The notes beneath the pieces were generated by a model that was not told the origin of the DNA, did not search any database, and worked only from the letters and a program-made list of their open reading frames with translations. A DNA stretch of 64,000 nucleotides. Source: Bacillota bacterium (GTDB lineage Bacteria > Bacillota > Clostridia > Acetivibrionales > DTU013). Shown here piece after piece: positions 34,964-43,585 of the stretch (position 1 is the stretch's first letter; each line of letters begins with the position of its first letter). The stretch lies in the NCBI GenBank assembly GCA_023412665.1, contig JAEZCA010000035.1, positions 186,001 through 250,000 on the forward strand. The letters run 5' to 3'. The position numbers and the translations under genes were made by a program.

Positions 34964-36478
34964 TTAAATCAATTTATAGTTTCTATAAAACGGAGTTAAC
35001 TGATCAATGGCCTTCAGATACGCACCTGCATAAGGGCTGTAGCTATTGTGTCTTGAAATGTCAGCGGCAAATTCCGCGCCCTTTTTCATCACCTTCTGTA
35101 TAGGCTTCCTGTAATCCGACAACATGCCTGTACCGCAGGCAGCTATCACAGCACTTCCCAAAAGGGCGGTTTCACCCGTTTCAAAGGTCGTCACATCCAC
35201 TCCCAGCACATCCGCCTTTATCTGATTAAAAAGCGCGGATTTGGAGCCCCCGCCGATCGACAGCATTCTACTGAAGCTGTCATTAGGGTAGAGGCTTCGT
35301 AAAACCGAAAGATAATAATCGTACTCATACGCGACCGCTTCCATCACGGCGCGGTACATATGGCCCCGGGTATGCTTGAAATCCAGCCCCAGCCATGCAC
35401 CCTTGAGATCGGGATTGCTCGGCAGCGCTCTGCCGGAGAAATGGGGTATAAATATCAGACCTTCGCTTCCTGGTTCGATTTCAGCCGCTTCCGCCTCTAT
35501 TTCCTTGTAGCCTGCCGCAGGCTTTCCGCTGAGTGTATCACGGAACCAGCGTATGCACATGCCTCCGCCGTTTATATACGCCAAAGGAAGAAACAGGCCA
35601 TCCACCGGGCTTCTCATCATCGTGAGTGTTTCATTCTCCGTATCGGGGACATAGCTGTCCACTACGCTGCACAATACCGATGCCGTACCGGCACAGTCCA
35701 GTATCATTTCCCTCTCGAACATGCCTGAGCCGAACGTGCTGGCAGCCGTATCGCCACACCCTGCAACGACCGGTATTCCTTCGGTCAGTCCTGAAATCGC
35801 AGCGAACTCCGCTGTGACCTTGCCCATTATATCAAAAGGAGACACTATCCGCGCCATCTTGCTCTTATCAATATTAAATGTTTCCAGCAGCTCATCCGAC
35901 CACTTCTTGTTTGCATTGTCTGAAAGACAGGAGAAGTGCAGATGAGTATAGTCAAAATAAGCTTCTTCACCCGAAAGTCCGGTCATCCTGCCTACCACAT
36001 ATGCCTGGGGCAGTACAAATTTCGCAGTCTTGTTATAGGCCTCCGGATGCTCATGCTTCCACCAGAGTATTTTCGGGCCGTGCACATATGTAGCAGGTCC
36101 GCCGCTCAGCTCTATTATCCTTTTTCCTGCACGGGCGCGCATTTCTTCCATCTGCCCGCCGCACCTGGTATCGAGCCATGAATCAAAGTATGTGGACGCC
36201 TGACCGTTACAGTCCACACCCATTATACCCGCCATCTGGCCGTCTATTCCGATTGCCGCTACGTCTGATGAAGCTGTGCCCGATTTTTCGAGCAGCTCCT
36301 TTATCGTTCTGGCACAGGACATATAAAGGTCATCCGGTTCCTGCCATACAGTGCCGGGCTTTGGAGAAATCAGCCTGGATTCTTCAAAAGCAGTCGTCAC
36401 CAGCTCCATATCTTCATTGAACAGCGCAGCCTTTGTTCCCTGTGTTCCTATATCTATTCCAATAACATATGAGCTCAC
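34964..36478 (-). CDS. FGGY-family carbohydrate kinase (xylulokinase-like)
   Basis: The 504-residue protein has both actin-like ATPase domains: the N-terminal phosphate-binding GIDIGTQGTKAALF, the catalytic-Asp region AGCGDTAAST near 235 and the adenosine motif SIGGGSKSALFNQIKADV near 405. FGGY kinases phosphorylate pentuloses, hexuloses or polyols. The start codon is GTG with AAAGGAG eight bases upstream. It precedes the DeoR gene and is probably the committing step of the catabolic pathway. The sugar cannot be told from sequence. Confidence 0.88.
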   Translation of the reverse strand: MSSYVIGIDIGTQGTKAALFNEDMELVTTAFEESRLISPKPGTVWQEPDDLYMSCARTIKELLEKSGTASSDVAAIGIDGQMAGIMGVDCNGQASTYFDSWLDTRCGGQMEEMRARAGKRIIELSGGPATYVHGPKILWWKHEHPEAYNKTAKFVLPQAYVVGRMTGLSGEEAYFDYTHLHFSCLSDNANKKWSDELLETFNIDKSKMARIVSPFDIMGKVTAEFAAISGLTEGIPVVAGCGDTAASTFGSGMFEREMILDCAGTASVLCSVVDSYVPDTENETLTMMRSPVDGLFLPLAYINGGGMCIRWFRDTLSGKPAAGYKEIEAEAAEIEPGSEGLIFIPHFSGRALPSNPDLKGAWLGLDFKHTRGHMYRAVMEAVAYEYDYYLSVLRSLYPNDSFSRMLSIGGGSKSALFNQIKADVLGVDVTTFETGETALLGSAVIAACGTGMLSDYRKPIQKVMKKGAEFAADISRHNSYSPYAGAYLKAIDQLTPFYRNYKLI

Positions 36479-36512
36479 CGCAGAATCTCCTTTGTCGTTT
36501 ATTGCTGTTTAT

Positions 36513-36552
36513 TATTACTTTTTATTGTAATTTTCTTTTTATTATATGTCAA
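36513..36552 (-). promoter_or_regulatory. Promoter and DeoR-type operator of the kinase-deoR operon
   Basis: On the minus strand TTGACA (36547-36552) and TACAAT (36524-36529) have a 17-base spacer. The sequence from inside the spacer onward reads ATAATAAAAAGAAAATT and then ATAAAAAGTAAT, aligning with the elements at the other two promoters. Binding here would block promoter clearance and autoregulate deoR. Confidence 0.6.
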
Positions 36553-36597
36553 CAACAGCAATGTCAAACCACAAAGGAAAAATTTTGGGTATGTCAA

Positions 36598-37236
36598 TCA
36601 TACAGCATCAGCCTGTCCGATAATATCCAGCAGATCGGACGGTTTCTCCAGCCTATGATCCGGATCTATCCCATCTATATTTCTCGCTCCCCACAGCGCA
36701 AGCGCAAATTCTATTCCGGCATTCCTTGCACACATATAGTCATAAAAGGTATCGCCTAAATAGACCATCCCGGACAGTTTGACTCCGGATATTTCAGCAA
36801 GCTTGAGTACAGGCTCAGCTTCGGGCTTATGCCTTACCGTGTCCTCGGCGCATATCACATGGTCAAAGTACTTCATCAGCGACTTTAGCGAGGTGTCGCT
36901 CGATACCTCCTCCCTGTTCCGGGAAGTTACGATGCCGCACTTGATCCCACGCTTTTTGAGCTCCTCCAGTACATCAGTTATACCCTCGAAGATGTCGACT
37001 CCAGCTCTGTAAGCCCGAAAGAGACTTTCGAAGTATCTGCCTGCAACAGCATCCACATCACGCGCCCCAAGCCGCTCCACCGCCTGCATTGTCGGTATGC
37101 CGTAGGCAAGCGACAGCTCCTCGTCAGTCAGTGGCCTTCCCAATTCCTCGAACATTGCATAGCTGTATGACTCCCTTACTACCTTCTCAGTATCAATCAT
37201 TGTTCCGTCAATATCAAAAATCACTAGTTCGTACAT
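36598..37236 (-). CDS. HAD-superfamily phosphatase
   Basis: The 212-residue protein is a HAD hydrolase with the nucleophile motif FDIDGTMID (Asp8, Asp10), the Ser/Thr motif VTSRN, the conserved Lys in RHKPEAEP and the acidic loop GDTFYD. A helical cap lies between residues about 15 and 80, as in beta-phosphoglucomutase and phosphoglycolate phosphatase relatives. It lies upstream of the FGGY kinase in the same direction and may dephosphorylate a sugar phosphate of that pathway. AAAGGAG precedes the ATG. Confidence 0.88.
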   Translation of the reverse strand: MYELVIFDIDGTMIDTEKVVRESYSYAMFEELGRPLTDEELSLAYGIPTMQAVERLGARDVDAVAGRYFESLFRAYRAGVDIFEGITDVLEELKKRGIKCGIVTSRNREEVSSDTSLKSLMKYFDHVICAEDTVRHKPEAEPVLKLAEISGVKLSGMVYLGDTFYDYMCARNAGIEFALALWGARNIDGIDPDHRLEKPSDLLDIIGQADAV

Positions 37237-37494
37237 TTCTGCTCCTTTTAGTTCGTAATATTATTGTATGCTGTAAAGCATTATACCACTGTCACCCTTC
37301 CGCCCAGAGGCCAAATGCCTAGAGGCCACCGTACAAAAAATTAACTATTTAGTAAGTTACTCAGCAATAATTGTGCAGAAATAGGATTATGGTAATCTTG
37401 GAGCTACAATAATAGCATAATCTCCAAGATTATGTAATCGATATATCCAAAGACTTGAAAAATTGTACACCCGCCTCTAAATAATGAGATGATC

Positions 37495-39126
37495 CTATTT
37501 CCCTTTCCTTGAATCTACTATTGCGGCAATTTGCTCAAAACATATGCCATGACTCACTGCGATCTCTCTTGCGTAGCTCTTGCCAAGCGGCGGTCCGGGC
37601 TCTATTCGGTATGACCGCTTCCCGCCCTCCATTCCGGTCACAATACTCAGCACCTTGCTGTCTCCTGCGACCTGCTGATTGATCTCATCTGCACAGGCTG
37701 CCAATTCATGCATATGAGTATTGAATAACGCCCTTGCTTCAAGATACCTCAGAGACCGGACAATATCCTGCGCAATATACAGCCCCTCTGTGTAGCTTGT
37801 ACTAGCAAAGGATTCGTTCAGAAGGACTAGACTATACTTCGTCGCCTCACTAAAGATGCAGCTAAACCTCCTTGCCTCTTCTCCCAGCCTTCCAAGCTCG
37901 ACAGTTTTGTTTTCATCTGCGGGAAAATGTGTATATACGCCATCAGCAGGGCTCATGCGCGCGCATGTTCCCGGTACTGCGACTCCGGCCTGCATCAGCA
38001 CCTGGATCAAGCCCACCGCCTCTGTATACACAGTTTTTCCGCCTCTGTTGGGACCGGTCAGTATCAAAATTCGTCCATTCTCATCAAAATTTACATCATT
38101 GAGTACTATTTCATCGGAAGGGCTCTTCTGCTGACTGATAAGCTGCAGTGCATGATTTATGTTATAGGTGCCCTTCACTTGGAACAGGCGCTCCCCGATC
38201 CCCGCCGCTTCAGGAATACACATGGACATCCCTGCTGCCGACATCTGTGCGTACAATTGCGCAAAGCTAAGATAAAAAGTGATCTCAGGTATCAGCTTCA
38301 ATAAAAAACCGCCATGCATATAGGAAAACTTTCTGAGGCCGGCAGTCATATCCTTGACAACCGGTTTCAGCAGGCTTTCTATATCTCTGTACAGATGATG
38401 CATCACAGGGTGCCTTCTGTCCTGGCTAAGGCCATGCAGCCTTGACATAAAGCCCATATCGGACACATCAAGGTTCTTGGATGCGAACATGTTCATCAGC
38501 CAGGAATTCTCTTTGAATCTTGTTTTATTTACTGATACCAGCGTCGCTTCAATAGGATTGAGAGAGGTATCCAAGTTTATTCCAAGGGTGATGCTTTGAA
38601 TTTCATCTATTTCAATGCTTAGATTTGACAGTGTGGCCTGCAGGGCTAAAAAATCCGGATCCTCCGAGGCTCTGACGACAGTATCCCGGAAATTGCGCAG
38701 GCCTCTTGAATTCAAGGGCAGCCCCTGCAGATCCCGTTTGGTGTCAACGATACATTTAACAAAACCATCCAGTTCCTTGAACCTCGAAAAATACTTCCAC
38801 AGGTTGGCTTCTTCAGGTATTGAAGCTTCCTTCGTCAGCATGCTCAAGCCCTCGAAGCGGTTCAGGATATCCTGGAGCAGTTTTCTCAGCTTTTCAGAGG
38901 CCAGTATGTCCCGAAAAACCTCCTGCCTGTATCTGATGACTTCTTCATCACTGCAGAGGCTGGTCAGCACCTCCATGATTACTGAGCTGCGGTCCTTTTT
39001 ACCTGCAATACTCATGCAAAGGCTCTCCAGATCCAGATTGAGCACAGTCTCTTCATTCAAACGCCTTGAAATAACAGCTCCAGCTCCTTCATCAGGCCAC
39101 AGCAGGCTGATAGCTTCATTTACCAT
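37495..39126 (-). CDS. MutS-family ATPase lacking mismatch-recognition domain
   Basis: The 543-residue protein keeps the MutS lever/clamp helices (about 60-330) and the ABC-type ATPase domain with Walker A GPNRGGKT at 358-365, but it lacks the N-terminal mismatch-binding domains and any C-terminal Smr nuclease domain of MutS2. The Walker B region reads LVLLNESFAST, with Asn where MutS proteins have Asp; the catalytic Glu is kept. Such short MutS-like proteins occur widely in Clostridia and have no settled role. It is monocistronic with GAGAGGTGA before the start. Confidence 0.8.
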   Translation of the reverse strand: MVNEAISLLWPDEGAGAVISRRLNEETVLNLDLESLCMSIAGKKDRSSVIMEVLTSLCSDEEVIRYRQEVFRDILASEKLRKLLQDILNRFEGLSMLTKEASIPEEANLWKYFSRFKELDGFVKCIVDTKRDLQGLPLNSRGLRNFRDTVVRASEDPDFLALQATLSNLSIEIDEIQSITLGINLDTSLNPIEATLVSVNKTRFKENSWLMNMFASKNLDVSDMGFMSRLHGLSQDRRHPVMHHLYRDIESLLKPVVKDMTAGLRKFSYMHGGFLLKLIPEITFYLSFAQLYAQMSAAGMSMCIPEAAGIGERLFQVKGTYNINHALQLISQQKSPSDEIVLNDVNFDENGRILILTGPNRGGKTVYTEAVGLIQVLMQAGVAVPGTCARMSPADGVYTHFPADENKTVELGRLGEEARRFSCIFSEATKYSLVLLNESFASTSYTEGLYIAQDIVRSLRYLEARALFNTHMHELAACADEINQQVAGDSKVLSIVTGMEGGKRSYRIEPGPPLGKSYAREIAVSHGICFEQIAAIVDSRKGK

Positions 39127-39353
39127 AAGTCACCTCTCAGATAACTTGCTTTAATCCCACATTATGCATAATAGCACAACAAAAGAGGAACCACCATAGA
39201 TATTTTGCAGCATCGTACGGCAGCACCTTATTCCAGTTTCTAAAAAAAATGGCAGACTGATTACAGCTATAAAAGCAGGTACATGAAAGCATGACAAAAT
39301 GAATCAATGATACGATCCTGGTAATAATAAATCAATATTACTAATGCAGGAGA

Positions 39354-39632
39354 ATGATGATATTGGACAAAATGGGTGAAGCACTCACTAGGTTAAGACG
39401 GCTGGAATGTCCCACAGGTGAAATAGAAAAAAGCGTTGCTCTGATACTTGAAGATTATGGTGTTGCTAATATCGATGATGTTAAAGTCAACAGGTACAAC
39501 GGTATGAACAGCGATGATACACAGGCATACAAGGTAGACATTCCCGGTGCGGAGCAGTCCTTACTCCTGTTGACACGGTCAGGCAATGACGACTATGTCG
39601 AAAAAGTATTGGACGTGTACAGCACCTCGTGA
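39354..39632 (+). CDS. Small protein of unknown function
   Basis: The 92-residue acidic protein has an N-terminal helix, a central VANIDDVKVNRY segment and a beta-rich C-terminus. No family was recognised. The AGGAG site at 39348-39352 sits almost on the first ATG, so translation may begin at the TTG at 39363 (ten bases spacing). It lies between the divergent MutS-like gene and the convergent response regulator gene, alone in its direction. Confidence 0.55.
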   Translation: MMILDKMGEALTRLRRLECPTGEIEKSVALILEDYGVANIDDVKVNRYNGMNSDDTQAYKVDIPGAEQSLLLLTRSGNDDYVEKVLDVYSTS

Positions 39633-39635
39633 ATT

Positions 39636-39693
39636 AGGGTCAGGCTTGAATTATTCCCTTTTCTATATAAGGGAAGGATTCTAGCCTGACCCC
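39636..39693. terminator. Long palindrome between the small gene and the response regulator
   Basis: AGGGTCAGGCT (39636-39646) pairs with AGCCTGACCCC (39683-39693), and TTCCCTT/AAGGGAA pairs inside, giving a long near-continuous hairpin between convergent genes. A related GGGGTCAGG palindrome occurs near 44654-44676, so it may be a dispersed repeat as well as a terminator. Confidence 0.65.
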
Positions 39694-39694
39694 C

Positions 39695-40387
39695 TCACAT
39701 CCTGAACATATAGCCTGCGCCCCAAACCGTTTCTATATACTGTGGGTTTTTGGGGTCCGGTTCCGTTTTCTCACGTATTTTACCTACATGTACAGTGACT
39801 GTGCTGGTATCGCCAAAAGACTCAAGTCCCCAAATGCGGTCAAAAAGCTGGTCCTTGGAGAAAACCTTGTTTGGGTTCCTGGCCAGGAACAGCAATATGT
39901 CAAACTCCTTTGAGGTCAGCTCGACAGCCTTCCCTTCAACCCTTACAGTCCGTGCATCAGGATCTATCTCCATGCCTCTGACCCTGATAGCTACCTCTCT
40001 GGATATGGTTTTCCCGGTTAGCCGCCTGAATCGGGCTAGATGAGCCTTTACTCTTGCCACCAGCTCCCCGGGGCTGAAGGGCTTGGTAACATAATCATCA
40101 GCGCCGAGCCCGAGTCCTCGGATTTTATCTATATCCTCCCTCCTTGCCGATACAAGAAGGATAGGGGTATCCTTGACTTCCCGTATTCTCTTCAATACCT
40201 CAAAACCATCTATCTCAGGCAGCATCAGGTCAAGGAGTACCAGATCATAGCTTCTCTCAAGCGCCATCTCAAGCCCGGTTTTCCCCGTATGCGCCATATC
40301 GGCATACATCCCGTTTATCTCAAGGTAATCCCGCAAAAGCTCAGCAATACTTATATCGTCTTCAACTATTAGAATACTATCAGGCAT
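39695..40387 (-). CDS. OmpR-family response regulator
   Basis: The 230-residue protein has a receiver domain with acidic pocket Glu9/Asp10/Asp11, phosphorylation site Asp53 (LVLLDLMLPE) and conserved Lys (VTKPFSP), then a winged-helix DNA-binding domain ending in GAGYMFRM. The start is the ATG at 40387, which overlaps the last codons of the histidine kinase; a 34-codon longer frame would lie inside the kinase gene. It is the last gene of the five-gene operon and probably controls that operon. Confidence 0.92.
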   Translation of the reverse strand: MPDSILIVEDDISIAELLRDYLEINGMYADMAHTGKTGLEMALERSYDLVLLDLMLPEIDGFEVLKRIREVKDTPILLVSARREDIDKIRGLGLGADDYVTKPFSPGELVARVKAHLARFRRLTGKTISREVAIRVRGMEIDPDARTVRVEGKAVELTSKEFDILLFLARNPNKVFSKDQLFDRIWGLESFGDTSTVTVHVGKIREKTEPDPKNPQYIETVWGAGYMFRM

Positions 40388-41882
40388 TTTCTGTCTGGCC
40401 CCCCTCCAACACAACCGGCAATGTCCACGAAATTCGCGTAAACTCTCCATAGCTGCTTTCAGCCCATATCTTACCGCCATGATCCTCAACTATCCGTTTG
40501 GATATCTGAAGTCCAAGCCCTGTCCCTCCTATGGTAGAGGTCCTTGCGGCATCGGCCCGGTAGAAGCGTTCAAATATTTTTGGGAGCGCATCAGGCTGGA
40601 TGCCTGTTCCGTTATCTTCAGTTGAACATATTATACTGTCTTGCTTCACGCCCGCCGAGAACACAACCTTTCTGCCTGACTCTCTGCAGTATTTTACAGC
40701 GTTCTCAGTCAGGTTGTGTTGCAGTCTTTGAAGCATACTTCGATCCAGCCTGACCATGGTATCCGGAGGTATATCAAGGCTGCATTCTACTTCGAAGCCC
40801 TTTTCCTCAAGATCCAGCCTTGTTTCATTGCACAGGCCCTTGAAGAAATCGGCGGCAGAAACGATTTCATAATGATAATTCGCCTTCCCTACATCCAGGC
40901 TGGAATACAAAAACAAATCGTCTATCATCCGGTCAAGAGCAACCGTTTTGGTCAGTATGGTCCTATTATACTTCTCAACCTTCTCAGGTGTATTTGCAGT
41001 ACCATCTATCAGACCCTCTACATATCCCTTTATTGCAGTGACAGGAGTCCTCAGATCATGAGAAATACTAGCCACGAAGTCCTTCCGGTTCTCATCCTCC
41101 CTGACCTGGGCATCTATCGAGTCCTTCAGCCTGAGGCGCATTTCCTCGAAGGCCATGACCACCTGTGCCACCTCGTCCCGCTTATTTGTCCTGATGCTAA
41201 AGTCCAGATCGCCCTCCGAAATATGGCGTACTCCATTTTTAAGCGTTTTCAGCGACTGCATCATACTTCGGGTGACCAAGAAGGTCATAAACACAATAAG
41301 GCCTACCGTACATATGAACAAAATAAACAGAAATCTCTTGAGCAGCGTATTTGAAACTTCCTTGGTAGGTCCGGTCTCAATAATAAAATAAAGTGAACCT
41401 GAGCCATCCTCCAGGTTTCTGCTCAGGACCATGAACCTGCTGTCGATATCAAGCTGTTGATAAGCCGAAGGCAAGAAATGCTCGTCGTCAGAATCCTCTC
41501 GCATAACGTGCTGCCCTATTGTCTCTGCTGTCTCAATTTTTTGTATCAGGCTGTCCTCATTAAAAATCTCGGAAGCATAAAACAGCTCTTTATCCCCATC
41601 TGCAAGCATTATCCCGATATGATATTGTGAAATCAGCTTATCAACGTTAGAGAGCATATCTTTATCGAACAAACTGTCAGGGTTCTCCTCAGCCAGTATC
41701 TCAAGCCTGGATAGGTGGTTAATGCTTTTAAACACATCTTGATTATTATCACTGATGCTCATCAGAAAGGGGTTACTGGTTATGGATCTGAACGCGACAA
41801 AGGAAATTATGCCTATAAAAAGGAACAAGGGAATAATGCCCATTATAAGGTACGAAATAAAAATTTTGACACGTGTCGACAT
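40380..41882 (-). CDS. Membrane sensor histidine kinase
   Basis: The roughly 500-residue kinase has a first membrane helix (about 8-33), an extracytoplasmic sensor region of about 140 residues, a second helix (about 183-205), a HAMP linker, the HisKA motif SISHDLRTP with His275, and an HATPase domain with N box (NLTENAVKYC), DNGTGI and GGTGLGLQIS. It phosphorylates the overlapping response regulator. GAGAGGGGG precedes GTG and ATG candidates; the ATG at 41882 has the best spacing. The kinase-before-regulator order and eight-base overlap suggest translational coupling. Confidence 0.9.
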   Translation of the reverse strand: MSTRVKIFISYLIMGIIPLFLFIGIISFVAFRSITSNPFLMSISDNNQDVFKSINHLSRLEILAEENPDSLFDKDMLSNVDKLISQYHIGIMLADGDKELFYASEIFNEDSLIQKIETAETIGQHVMREDSDDEHFLPSAYQQLDIDSRFMVLSRNLEDGSGSLYFIIETGPTKEVSNTLLKRFLFILFICTVGLIVFMTFLVTRSMMQSLKTLKNGVRHISEGDLDFSIRTNKRDEVAQVVMAFEEMRLRLKDSIDAQVREDENRKDFVASISHDLRTPVTAIKGYVEGLIDGTANTPEKVEKYNRTILTKTVALDRMIDDLFLYSSLDVGKANYHYEIVSAADFFKGLCNETRLDLEEKGFEVECSLDIPPDTMVRLDRSMLQRLQHNLTENAVKYCRESGRKVVFSAGVKQDSIICSTEDNGTGIQPDALPKIFERFYRADAARTSTIGGTGLGLQISKRIVEDHGGKIWAESSYGEFTRISWTLPVVLEGGQTENA

Positions 41883-41962
41883 CACCAAAGCCCCCTCTCA
41901 TATACAATACTATCTTAATATTGCCACTTTGTGAATACTATGCCATCGTTCACTATCCGTCA

Positions 41963-42706
41963 TTATATTATCCGGCGCTCAAACCGCAGCAGCGCTATCC
42001 CGCAGGTAAAGACTGTCCACAGCAGCATCATCGAAAGTGTGACAAGCAAGCTTCCAATCGGTAGATAGATAAAATTTGCTCCTGCGCCCAGCCAGCTGAC
42101 GGGCAGAAAACCATTCAGGCCCCCAAGCCAGAGCCTGCTCATATTCATAACCAGCGCAAGTCCGATCAATGACAGTAATAGTCCGCTGGTGCTTTTTAGA
42201 AGCTGTGCTCCCAATACAGAAAACCCAATAACAACAAAAATAGGAATAAGTGATCCAAGAGCCTGCAGGAGTGAATTAATCACAGACAAAAGCCATCCGC
42301 CTCTGGAAGGCAGTATCAGACCAAAAATGAGGTTTGACAGCCAAAGAGCCAGCATCATCATCGCTGATCCTGCAATGGTGCATATGATCTTTGCTGCAAA
42401 ATGGCCGGTCCTGCTGTCGGGCATAAGAACTGACATCCTCATGCTTCCCTTCGACTGTTCATCAATGAACGCATCAGCAACCAAAGAAACAGCAAAAAGC
42501 GGAAGGATCAGCGGAGTGAAAAGCCCCAGTGCCAGCCTGAAAAGGTCTTCACGATAGACAACAGAGTTGTTCCACCCCAATGCAAGAACATTTGCGGCAA
42601 CGACCGTCAAGGGTATGATTACGGCAACGATCATCCCTGCATACATTTTTTTGCGGTGGAGCATTCTGAAAAACTCATTTATAAATGTAACTCTAAAGGT
42701 CTTCAT
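41963..42706 (-). CDS. ABC-2-type transporter permease
   Basis: The 247-residue protein has six hydrophobic helices and begins MKTFRVTFINEFFRML, as ABC-2 permeases often do. It is the membrane half of the exporter whose ATPase is encoded immediately upstream; the two genes overlap by four bases (ATGA), so translation is coupled. GGAGG lies before this ATG. With the adjacent sensor kinase it resembles clostridial modules for resistance to antimicrobial peptides or envelope damage; that role is inferred. Confidence 0.82.
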   Translation of the reverse strand: MKTFRVTFINEFFRMLHRKKMYAGMIVAVIIPLTVVAANVLALGWNNSVVYREDLFRLALGLFTPLILPLFAVSLVADAFIDEQSKGSMRMSVLMPDSRTGHFAAKIICTIAGSAMMMLALWLSNLIFGLILPSRGGWLLSVINSLLQALGSLIPIFVVIGFSVLGAQLLKSTSGLLLSLIGLALVMNMSRLWLGGLNGFLPVSWLGAGANFIYLPIGSLLVTLSMMLLWTVFTCGIALLRFERRII

Positions 42707-43494
42707 ATTCTTGCCTCCGATCTGGCTGCCGGTAAACGGATCTGTTCCAGATACCATTTTTCCAGGCTTTTTCCTTCTTTCAGAAAGTCTTCTCTTGGGC
42801 AGCTTCTAAGCATCCTGCCATCATGTATTACCGTTATGCGGTTTGCAATTTCTGCTGCCTCATGAACAAGATGTGTACTCAGAAGAATGGAAATTCCCTC
42901 ATTCTTCAGTCTCTTCAGCAGCTGATCAAGCTCCGAACGGCCTTCTATATCCATACCGCTTGCCGGCTCATCAAGCACAAGATACTTCGGCCGGCCAGTC
43001 AGCGCCATTGCGATACCAAGCCTTTGCTTCATACCGGTAGAAAAGCCGCGGACCTTTTCCTTCTGGCGGTCGGCCAGCCCTACTGCGCGCAAAGCTTCTT
43101 CGGCGCTGGTCCTTCCGTCGGCATAGTATCTTGCTTTCTGCATTAAGTTGTCAAATGCCGTCATATAACCATACGGCTCCGGCTGCTCAATCATAAAACC
43201 ACCGGCGAAAAGCCGCTCTTTCAGATCACCCGTACAGCCATCCGAGCCGCTTTTCAAGTCTGACCTGCAGTCTCCGCTTATCGTGTCCTTCGCATCCGGG
43301 TCATAGTACAATACTTCTCCTGAATCAGGCAACAACAGCCCTGCGATGATACGCATCAATGTGCTCTTTCCTGCTCCATTTGCTCCAAGAAGCACATGGA
43401 TCTCTCCTTGCTCCATAGACATCGTTACATTCTCTATTCCTCTGTTGTTTTTATATTTTTTCGTTACATTGTTAACCTTAATAATCTCGCTCAT
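42703..43494 (-). CDS. ABC transporter ATP-binding protein
   Basis: The 263-residue ATPase has Walker A GANGAGKSTLMR (about 34-45), a signature region reading GFSTGMKQRLGIAMAL, and Walker B YLVLDEPASGMD, the set typical of ABC-2 exporters of the CcmA/BcrA type. An extra 25-residue acidic loop after the Walker A region (about 60-85) is unusual. GGAGGAG precedes the start. It is the second gene of the envelope-response operon. Confidence 0.9.
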   Translation of the reverse strand: MSEIIKVNNVTKKYKNNRGIENVTMSMEQGEIHVLLGANGAGKSTLMRIIAGLLLPDSGEVLYYDPDAKDTISGDCRSDLKSGSDGCTGDLKERLFAGGFMIEQPEPYGYMTAFDNLMQKARYYADGRTSAEEALRAVGLADRQKEKVRGFSTGMKQRLGIAMALTGRPKYLVLDEPASGMDIEGRSELDQLLKRLKNEGISILLSTHLVHEAAEIANRITVIHDGRMLRSCPREDFLKEGKSLEKWYLEQIRLPAARSEARI

Positions 43495-43528
43495 TACTCT
43501 CCTCCACAATAATGTTTAGAGCTCGTAA

Positions 43529-43553
43529 GGGCTGGGCATAAGCTGCCCAACCC
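43529..43553 (-). promoter_or_regulatory. Stem-loop between exported-protein gene and ABC ATPase gene
   Basis: GGGCTGGGCA (43529-43538) pairs with TGCCCAACCC (43544-43553) through one wobble pair, with a five-base loop and no T-run. It may stabilise or process the polycistronic mRNA. Confidence 0.5.
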
Positions 43554-43585
43554 CCATAAGTATCAGTTTGTGAATTCCATACGCA

